Position numbers and translations under genes: made by a program
The notes under the pieces: model-generated
The model's input: the letters and a program-made list of their open reading frames with translations, nothing else
Told to the model about the DNA's origin: nothing
Databases searched by the model: none
Part shown: in pieces, positions 57,443 to 64,000 of the stretch
How the letters are laid out: every line of letters begins with the position of its first letter
Numbering within the stretch: position 1 is the first letter of the stretch
Assembly: GCF_036898095.1 (NCBI RefSeq)
Contig: NC_090745.1
Location: forward strand, 85,868,717 to 85,932,716
Direction: 5' to 3'
Length of the DNA stretch: 64,000 nt
DNA from: Palaemon carinicauda
Lineage: Eukaryota; Arthropoda; Malacostraca; Decapoda; Palaemonidae

Positions 57443-58534
57443 CTAGCGTTTACAACCTCGGCCGCTCCCTCTAGGATTTTTACCTCCCCTGGAGGACTTC
57501 CTGCCCTTTCTGTCCTTGACGGGAAAGGGCTTAGACACCTTTGGCTTTGCTGCTGTCATCTTTTTCGTATTCTTAGCTGGACGGAGCTGCTGAGTTGCTG
57601 GAGGTTTGTAGGGCCTCGATGTCAGGGCCCTATGGAGGAGGGAGTCCTGGTTGGACTTCCTCCACCTTTCAGCGGCTAGCTCCACGTCCTTAGGCTCGAA
57701 CAGACTCTTACCGAGCACGGAAGAGTGTCTGAGCCTGCTAACATCGGAACTGGGAACTTTCTGGTGGAATCTCTCGGCAACTGCGTCTCGACGTTTTAGC
57801 ATCGTATTGGCCCACAAGCTCGAGACATGGTGGGCAAGAAACTCGATGGTCCGCGTGCCAGAGAGTAAGAATGTCTCCAGTGCCTTCCTGGTGCTTTCCT
57901 TGGACAGGTCCTCAGACCGCACCAAAATGCCCAGAGACCCCAGCCAGATGTCAAGCCACGAAGTTGCCTGCATGGCACACTTCGCCACCTTCTCCTGGCT
58001 TAGAATCTCAGTAGCAGAATACGAAACTTGCCGGTTGGAAAGTCTCTCTAGAGGGACTCCCCCAGTGAGTTCTTCCACAGAATGGTGAATGGGAAGACTC
58101 AAACAAGTCTCCTCTAAGATCTCGAAATATCTCCTCTGGTGGACTCGAGGAGGAGGGAGGAGCTTGTTACCGGCGCTGGATTTGTTGGAGGAGGCAAGCT
58201 CGGAGAGCTGGCCTTCGACCTTGTCTCTGGCACTCTTCATCCCTTGTGACCAGGGCAAGGCTGCACTGGCCCTAGAGGGCTTCTGGGTGCCGTAGACTCG
58301 GTCCAAGACCGTGTCCTTACCCTCCCGAGGAGGAATCTCAGGGTCCGGAAACCCGTTGAGATTTCTCATGAGGGTCAGAACTTGCCAGAACGCAAGTTCT
58401 GACTCTTGATGCTCTCCTCCCGAAGGGCTAGTAGCAAAATCTTCAGTCCCCAGTAACTCTTCCTGGGGGGACACGTGGACATTCTCCGAAGGTCTAGCTG
58501 GTTCTTGTCTGATCCTTGCAGAAGACTTCGGCAA
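57443..58534 (-). CDS. DIRS F ORF1, C-terminal domain
   Basis: A 363-codon open frame: SELAFWQVLTLMRNLNGFPD, ASAALPWSQGMKSARDKVEG, SWLDIWLGSLGILVRSEDLS, LLSGTRTIEFLAHHVSSLWA and MLKRRDAVAERFHQKVP, then a Lys/Arg/Gly-rich basic tail. The conserved block is also found in copies A, B and C and is probably the structural (capsid-like) part of this Gag-like protein; no fold can be proved by reading. The basic tail suggests nucleic-acid binding. It connects in the same frame with the repeat region upstream, apart from stops. Confidence 0.75.
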   Translation of the reverse strand: MPKSSARIRQEPARPSENVHVSPQEELLGTEDFATSPSGGEHQESELAFWQVLTLMRNLNGFPDPEIPPREGKDTVLDRVYGTQKPSRASAALPWSQGMKSARDKVEGQLSELASSNKSSAGNKLLPPPRVHQRRYFEILEETCLSLPIHHSVEELTGGVPLERLSNRQVSYSATEILSQEKVAKCAMQATSWLDIWLGSLGILVRSEDLSKESTRKALETFLLSGTRTIEFLAHHVSSLWANTMLKRRDAVAERFHQKVPSSDVSRLRHSSVLGKSLFEPKDVELAAERWRKSNQDSLLHRALTSRPYKPPATQQLRPAKNTKKMTAAKPKVSKPFPVKDRKGRKSSRGGKNPRGSGRGCKR

Positions 58535-60452
58535 AGTCTTCTAGTCCTTTGGCTCCCTCCTGGGAGGGATAGAGGACTCTAGCAACGATGGATGCAGGCT
58601 CTTCTCCAACCCCATGTGAGGAGACTTCTCAGGGAGAGGCGGAGTTTCCCCCATTGGTGCGATGGGGGAACGGACCTTCTCGTCCGACTCCCCTGAGGAT
58701 GGGAAATCCTCGTCCACAGGGGAGGGAGAGAAAGTCTGGGGGGAGAGGGAGCCTTGCGCAAGGATCTCCGAGGAGACAGCTTAACCCTCGGAGAAGTCAC
58801 CACGGAAGGGACTCCTCTCTTCCTCTTCAAGGGAGACGAGGTAGCCACTGCTTTGTGACCTAGTTCAGAGAACACAGGCTTAAAAGCCTGTGACTATGGT
58901 ACCAAACCAGGGCTGTTGGCTGACAGTCGCGCTCTCAGACACTCCCTTTGGAGGAAAGGGGATCGATCGATCCCTAGGAGGAGTCGACAAACGAGGGTTC
59001 GCCTGACACGGAGCTGAAAGTGTGTCCCTAGACCTGTCTGGGAACCTCCCCTCCTCTGGCGAGCGCGCTGTTCTGCGCTTGCGAGGGGGGGGGAACGAGA
59101 AGATGATCTATCCGCCTGAAGCCCCATGAAGTCGCGTGCGGGATCGCGCTGGCGATCGCGGCGTAAATCGCGCTGGTGGTCGCGCGATGAGCCCTGCCCT
59201 GGATCGAGCGCAGAAGGACCGTGCGAGACAGGAACTTCGCACGTGCGAGGGCGAGGGCACGCGTGCACGCATAGGTGACGGCGAGGGCGTGCGGCGCACA
59301 GCAGCTGGAACGTGGGGCGGTGTTGAAGGCTGGATAGGAGCTGGAGTGTGAGCAACCTTCTGCTCGCGTATGCGCGGGCGCGCAGGAACCTGCTGATGAG
59401 CCCGTCTGGGTAAAATTATTGGGTGCGCGTGCGCAGGAGAAATATTCCTAGCGCGTGGGCGTGGAGCACGTGTGTCAGGAAGCACGGGGCGAGGGCGCGA
59501 TTGCGCAGCCTCGTGAGGGAGCAAAGGTGAACCTGCGCGCTGGCGCGCAGGAGAACGTTGCGCAGGTGGTGCAGGAACTGCCCTCTGAGGAGAACGAGGG
59601 CGCGCTGGGCACGCAGGAGACCGTGGGCGCGCAACAGGAATCGGGCGCACTGGTGTGCGCTGCTGCGATGGGAGCGCAGGGTGCGCAACAGGATTTGGGA
59701 GCGCAGGTGTGCGCTGCTGAGTTGGGCGCGCATGGCGCGCAACAGGATTCGGGCGCACAGGAGTGCGCAGTTTTGAGGAAGAAGGCAGGGGTACCTGTGA
59801 GTGCCCGTGCGCTAACTTAGGTACCTCCTGTACTGCGCGCTAGAATGTAGGAGAGCGCTGGCGCGCTGTGTCAGGAACTGTGGCTGTGCGCTTAATTCCA
59901 GAAGTGCGCTGAGGCACTGGAGCGCGCTTGAGCGCTGTGGCAGGAACTGCAGGAGGGCGCGCAGGAGATCATGGGCGAGCAGGGGGACCCTGGCGAGTAA
60001 GAACAGGAGCAGGAGTGCGCACGCGCGCAAGGGAGTGCAGTGGCACTAAATCAGGAACAGCAGCAAGACGGCGCGCAGGGGGTGCCATGCGCTTAAGCGA
60101 CTGAGGCACAGTTTTACGTTCAAGTCCCTTGTGCCCCGAAGGAACCGGTGCCTGTACAATGACAAGATCAGCATCCTTGAAGGGTGATGGCAGGACAGCA
60201 GGTCTGGAGGGTGACAGGTCAGGGGGTCCCAAAGGACGACCTTCCACCGAAGGAGATCGCGAACGATCTTCAGAGAGGTCTAAGGTGGTAGCTGGCAGGA
60301 TCGGAGAACGAAGAGTCTACTCCGCAGAGGACTGCGGGGATGACGAGCCGAAAAGGCGCCTCCTAACTCCCTTGTGAGGAGAAGGAAGTCCTCTACGGCG
60401 ACGAAGGGGAGGACGAGCCTTCCGCCTTATACGCCCTCTAGGGGCCGTGGGA
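58535..60452 (-). pseudogene. DIRS F ORF1, Arg/Pro/Ser repeat middle
   Basis: In the register of the C-terminal domain, 60247-59969 matches copy E (VPSGHKGLERKTVPQSLKRM) and 59758-59108 is a low-complexity run rich in Arg, Pro, Ala and Ser with HPALPSQQRTP, RSPACPARPRSP and similar units. On the plus strand it shows as GCGCAGGAG/GCGCGCAAC repeats. Stops at 59969, 59758 side and 59108 interrupt it. It links the Cys module to the C-terminal domain. Confidence 0.65.
59350..60060. repeat. GC-rich GCGCAGGAG-type minisatellite in DIRS F
   Basis: Degenerate 18-30 base units built on GGCGCGCAGGAG and GGGCGCGCAACAGGA (clearest at about 59620-59760). The same repeat class is in copy E at 51490-51960, but the unit arrangements differ, so the arrays have turned over since the copies separated. 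Confidence 0.8.
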
Positions 60453-61235
60453 TCAGCAAGCTGACCTTCGTAAGGCCTCCGCAGAGGAGTCTCTGTAAGT
60501 GAACTCCCCTGGGGGGGGAGAGTCGCCAGCAGGAGAGACCGTGGGACTAAGTTCCACCCTCGAAAGATGTTCAGAGGGGGAATCAGAGCCTTCAGCTACC
60601 TCAGCAACAACAGGAGCAGTTTGATCCGACACACCGGAGGCCTCCGTTATAACAACGTCGACGATAGACAGAGGATCTACGTCTGCTATCGCTGGCGACT
60701 GTTTAACAGCTGCTCCCAGCTTGATCATATCAAACAGGGCTTCCTTGGAGGGCGAACCCTGAAGCCTCAAGGAGGACCAAAGCTGTAACAAATCATGATT
60801 AGGCACAGGGAAGTTAATATCCTCCTCCGAGGGAGGAGGGGCAGCTGCCTCGCTATGGGAGGCAACTACCTCTCCTGCACCCCATGATCGGTCAACAGAA
60901 CAACGGTCTACGCTACCCTTCGACGGCCTCTCGGAAGAGACCGATCGAGTGGGAGCTTCGGAGGAGGTTTGGGCTACGGAAGAAGAGGCCTTGGGATTTT
61001 CTCTCTTCAAAGAAGCCTTTGGAGGAGAAATATCAGTATCCCTTTTGGACTTCTTCTTCCGACGCCGGGCAAACCTCTCCCACTGGGAGGTAGACCACTC
61101 CCTACACTCACCGCATACATTACTCTTTTCACACCGTTGGCCCCTACAATGAGGACACAAGGTGTGAGGATATGTGTCTACCGCCGACATAAAGGTCCCA
61201 CAAGGGCAGTCAGGTAAACCAGGACACGTACGCAT
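60453..61235 (-). CDS. DIRS F ORF1, N-terminal Cys/His module
   Basis: The ATG at 61235 is chosen because MRTCPGLPDCPCGTFM matches the start in copy E; the longer frame to 61280 lies in leader sequence. The module is C-x5-C-x-C, then YPHTLCPHCRGQRC and CGECREWSTSQWERF, followed by a basic stretch (ARRRKKKSKRD), a Ser/Glu-rich linker, and LLQLWSSLRLQGSPSKEALF and DPLSIVDVVITEA, also present in copy E. It is open to a stop at 60453, where the frame should pass to the repeat region in another register. Probably a zinc-binding Gag N-terminus. Confidence 0.78.
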   Translation of the reverse strand: MRTCPGLPDCPCGTFMSAVDTYPHTLCPHCRGQRCEKSNVCGECREWSTSQWERFARRRKKKSKRDTDISPPKASLKRENPKASSSVAQTSSEAPTRSVSSERPSKGSVDRCSVDRSWGAGEVVASHSEAAAPPPSEEDINFPVPNHDLLQLWSSLRLQGSPSKEALFDMIKLGAAVKQSPAIADVDPLSIVDVVITEASGVSDQTAPVVAEVAEGSDSPSEHLSRVELSPTVSPAGDSPPPGEFTYRDSSAEALRRSAC

Positions 61236-61289
61236 ATTAATATAGGCCAACTTCACACACTCTGTAGAAAGAAAGAGCAAAACAGATTA

Positions 61290-61500
61290 ATGGCAGGCAA
61301 AGTGAGGGTGAGAGCAGACATGTCTGTTCTTCACCCGAGCCTAAAGCAAAGTGAAGTATTCACGGTGTGTGTGTGTGAGGGGGGGGTGTAGAAAGCTACC
61401 CCTCCCTAACCCCCGCTAACTAGCGGTGGAGTAGTAAACCTTCGTTAAAACTCTAATGGCTTGTCATTCAGCTCCGCCGAAGTAATAACCCATATCAAAT
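61290..61500. repeat. DIRS F 5' terminal repeat, cut by copy G
   Basis: Inverted match of 53669-53900 (for example CCGCTAACTAGCGG, GTAGTAAACC, CTAATGGCTTGTCATTCAGC, CCGAAGTAATAACCCATAT). It stops at CATATCAAATA, about 60 bases short of the expected end, where copy G begins. Confidence 0.8.
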
Positions 61501-61551
61501 ATGACATTTTCATTATAAAATAAATTTTTGAATATACTTACCTGGTGAATA

Positions 61552-61560
61552 TATAAATAG
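61552..61560 (+). promoter_or_regulatory. TATAAATAG in DIRS G terminal repeat
   Basis: A consensus-like TATA box reading inward, 12 bases after the outward donor-like ACTTAC. Its equivalent in the 5' terminal repeat, off the window, would serve as the element promoter. This copy at the 3' end would drive antisense transcription if used. Confidence 0.3.
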
Positions 61561-61734
61561 CTGACGTCTCCGACGGCCCGACAGATTCCAAAAAACTCGC
61601 GAGTGATCGCCATGAAGGTTGCGGGTGTGCCCACCAGCGCCGACTATCGGCCAGATACCGCATATACTTCTCAACCACTCCAGTTCTTCTCAGTCCGCAG
61701 GGTCTCTATCGGGGAGGAAGGGAGGGCCTTTAAT

Positions 61735-61840
61735 ATTATATATTCACCGGGTAAGTATATTAAAAAATTTATCTTATAATGAAAATATAATTTTTAAATA
61801 TTAAACTTAGCCGGTGAATATATAAATAGCTGATTCACAC
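61735..61840. repeat. DIRS G internal complementary region
   Basis: The left half is the complement of the low end (61505-61575); the right half (TTTTTAAATATTAAACTTAG, CCGGTGAATATATAAATAG) predicts the sequence of the unseen high end. Confidence 0.8.
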
Positions 61841-62253
61841 CCATGGTGGTGGGTAGAGACCAGTATTATAACAATAAAGGCGTATATGCTCAAGAGTTTT
61901 TGACAAATATTTCATAAAAACAAACTTAAGTATAGGTACCTGGTAAGGAAGCTGACTCTGATGATTACTCTGCCTCATTAGTCCGCTTTCCTCACGAAGC
62001 CCAGCCATCCTCTCAGGATGCTGAAAGACTCCCAGGAGCTGTTATATCCAGGGCGAACACCCCTATAACAGGACCTCATCAATACCCTTAATCTGGGCGC
62101 TCTCAAGAAACAACATTTTGACCACCCGCCAAATCAAAAAGATTGCGAAAGACTTCTTAGTCTCCCGTACAACCCAAAATAAGATTAAAAATTTCAAGAG
62201 TAGATTAAAAGGATATTGGGATTAAGGGAATGTAGTGGTAGAGCCTTCACCCA

Positions 62254-63320
62254 CTACAGTACTGCACTCGCTGCTACGAATGGTCCCAGTGTGTAGCAGT
62301 CCTCATAAAGAGTCTGGACATCTTTCAAGTAATATGAAGCGAATACCGACTTGCCTCTCCAAAAGGTCGCGTCCATAATACTTTTAATGGATCTATTTTG
62401 CTTAAACGCTACTGAAGTTGCTATCGCTATAACTTCATGAGCCTTGACTTTAAGTAAATTACGATCCTTCTCACTTAAATGAGAGTGTGCCTCCCGAATC
62501 AAAAGTCTAATAAAAGAAGACCACGCATTCTTAGACATGGGCAAAGAGGGCTTTTTAACGGAGCACCATAAAGCCTCTGAACAACCTCGCAGCGGTTTAG
62601 TTCTGGATAAATAAAATTTAAGAGCTCTAACGGGGCACAGCACTCTTTCAACTTCATTCCCCACAATCTCAGAAAGACTGGGGATTTCAAATGATTTAGG
62701 CCAAGGACGAGACGGAAGTTCATTCTTGGCCAAAAAACCAAGATGAAGAGCGCATACTGCTTTAATAGTGGAGAAGCTGATGTTCTTGCTAAAAGCATGT
62801 ATCTCACTAACCTTTTTAGCCGAAGCCAAGCTCACCAAAAAAAAGTGTCTTGAGGGTAAGATCCTTCAGGGAGGCTGAATTTAATGGTTCAAACCTGTCT
62901 GACATATGGAACTGTAGGACCACGTCCAAGTTCCAAGCAGGGGTCGAAAAATGACGCTCCTTGGAAGTCTCGAAAGACTTAAGCAGGTCTTGGAGATCTT
63001 TGTTATTAGAAAGATCCAAACCCCTATGCCTGAAAACAGAAGCTAACATGCTTCTGTAGCCTTTAATGGTGGATGCAGAGAGGGAGCGACCGTATCTCAG
63101 ATAAAGCAGAAAATCCGCAATCTGCGCTACAGAGGCACTTGGAAGAGGAAATAGAGGAGGACTTGCACCTCCCATTTCGACTGATAGATCCTGATGGTAG
63201 AGGATCTTCTAGCACTCGCGATCGCTCTAGCTGCCTCCTTCGAAAACCCTCGAGCTCAAGAGAGTCTTTCGATAGTCTGAAGGCAGTTAGACGAAGCGTG
63301 GGGAGGCTTTGATGAAATCT
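62254..63320 (-). pseudogene. DIRS G tyrosine recombinase, in three frames
   Basis: Starts in the RT overlap (NCLQTIERLS near 63260), continues after a frame change at 63175-62816 (IADFLLYLRYGRSLSASTIK, YRSMLASVFRHRGLDL, WNLDVVLQF) and again at 62838-62254 (ASAKKVSEIHAFSKNI, LCPVRALKFYLSRTK, KAHEVIAIATSVAF, DATFW, VFASYYLKDV). The box I residue reads KK where other copies have KR or RR, so the first catalytic Arg appears replaced by Lys; His, Arg, Trp and Tyr of the remaining positions are present. Nearest relative here is copy A. Confidence 0.82.
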
Positions 63321-64000
63321 CTTTACGTGAGGCTGTCGCAAGAGATCCATCCGCAACGGCAGACTTCTTGGAACGTCTACCAGCCATAGAAGTACCTCTG
63401 TGAACCACTCTCTCGCGGGCCAGAGTGGAGCAACCAACGTCAACCTGGTCCCTTCGTGAGAGGTGAACTTCTGCAGCACCTTGTTTAGGATCTTGAAAGG
63501 TGGAAAGGCATAAACGTCCAGGTGAGACCAGTCCAGCAGGAAAGCGTCTATGTGGGCTGCCTCTGGATCTGGAACTGGAAAGCAGTAAGTCGAGAGCCTC
63601 TTTGTCAGTGAAGTCGCAAAAAGATCTATGGTGGGTTGACCCCATGTCATCCATAGCTTCTCGCACACAGTCTTGTGCAACGTCCACTCCATGGAGATGA
63701 CTTGTCCTCTTCTGCTGAGGCAGTTCGCCAAGACATTCATTTTTCCTTGCACAAATCTCGTCAAAAGAGAGATGTTACTTGCCTTAAATGGAGTTCCTTC
63801 TGATCAGTGGACCAAAGACCCGAGCATTCCAGACTGTCCAGTGGAGCTCCCTAATCCAAATCCGATGCATCTTAACACATGGTTTGGGTTCTTGATCGCA
63901 AGAGAAAGACCTTCTCGAAGTCTGATGTTGCTGTCCCACCAAGTCAGACATGTCTAGACTGAGTTGGAGATTGGGAAAGAGATACTCTCTAAGCCCTTCT
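63063..64000 (-). pseudogene. DIRS G RNase H-methyltransferase, partial
   Basis: Open at 63764-63063: LTRFVQGKMNVLANCLSRRG (RNase H end), TIDLFATSLTKRL, YAFPPFKIL and LTLVAPLWPAREWF (methyltransferase). Upstream, at 63770-64000, TWWDSNIRLREGLSLAIKN is readable, but the sequence passes from the SDAS-equivalent region to ISLLTRFV within about 30 residues, so most of RNase H is deleted. The upstream RT lies past the window. It ends overlapping the recombinase in the -1 register. Confidence 0.8.

Larger units (their letters stand above)
53669..61500 (-). mobile_element. DIRS copy F, near full length (7.8 kb)
   Basis: Low end TGACAAATTCGTAG at 53669; 3' terminal repeat to about 53900; internal complementary region at about 53930-54030. 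The 5' terminal repeat (about 61300-61500) is cut near its outer end by copy G. It has all coding regions: ORF1 in several pieces, RT-RNase H-methyltransferase, and recombinase. It is the longest copy in the window. Defects seen: a C7 run frameshift in RNase H, an ORF1 broken by several frame changes, and a one-base deletion next to the recombinase nucleophile. Confidence 0.88.
61501..64000 (-). mobile_element. DIRS copy G, 3' part (runs off the window)
   Basis: The low end is at about 61501-61505 (ATTTTCATTATAAAAT). The terminal repeat (to about 61725) is of the copy A type (ACTTACCTGGTGAATATATA, TAGCTGACGTCTCCGACGG), and the internal complementary region at about 61735-61840 reads ACCGGGTAAGTATATT, TTATAATGAAAATATAA, ACTTAGCCGGTGAATAT. 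Recombinase and RNase H-methyltransferase genes follow on the minus strand. The rest lies beyond base 64000. It interrupts the 5' repeat of copy F. Confidence 0.88.

Overview
Eukaryotic, AT-rich and intron-rich DNA, most likely an arthropod and probably a decapod crustacean. That assignment is an inference from the density of DIRS-type tyrosine-recombinase retrotransposons (known to be common in decapods), the long GA/TA microsatellites and the arthropod-type Tigger, MULE, piggyBac and LINE relics. No bacterial-style operon, CRISPR array, tRNA or rRNA gene was seen.

Host gene. One cellular gene is recognisable on the minus strand: syntaxin 18, an ER t-SNARE. Four coding exons with intact splice signals and compatible phases lie at 44681-44409, 30573-30376, 28629-28485 and 808-567. 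The last coding part (rest of the SNARE motif and the membrane anchor) lies beyond base 1. The first coding exon has a 3' splice acceptor directly in front of it, so a 5' non-coding exon must lie upstream, above 44.7 kb. Nearly everything else is mobile DNA in its introns or upstream of it.

Mobile DNA, left to right: a DIRS terminal repeat (1-475); a tandemly duplicated Tigger transposase fragment (2221-4311); a FLYWCH/MULE transposon (about 4990-13440) with DIRS copy A (5344-11767) inserted in it and DIRS copy B (13445-19996) abutting its right end; an I/Nimb-like LINE (about 21085-26385) interrupted by a Tigger element (21553-23387) and a TTAA-flanked MITE; an RTE-like LINE (30790-31880); a second Tigger derivative (32925-34016); a DIRS relic split by a perfect-TSD hairpin element and by a piggyBac element full of microsatellites (about 35030-39712); the internally deleted DIRS copy C (40116-44130); and, upstream of the first coding exon, a pile of nested or abutting DIRS copies D1, D2, E, F and G from 44851 to the window end.

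DIRS architecture. Each fuller copy has inverted terminal repeats, an internal complementary region that reproduces the joined ends, a Gag-like ORF1 with an N-terminal Cys/His cluster and an Arg/Ser/Pro-rich middle, an RT-RNase H-DAM-like methyltransferase ORF, and a tyrosine recombinase ORF. RT lies in the +1 register to Gag, and the recombinase in the -1 register to RT, in every copy where this can be judged. No copy is wholly intact: B keeps an open recombinase with all expected catalytic residues, F keeps a good RT but its recombinase is frameshifted next to the catalytic tyrosine. All DIRS copies point the same way as syntaxin 18.
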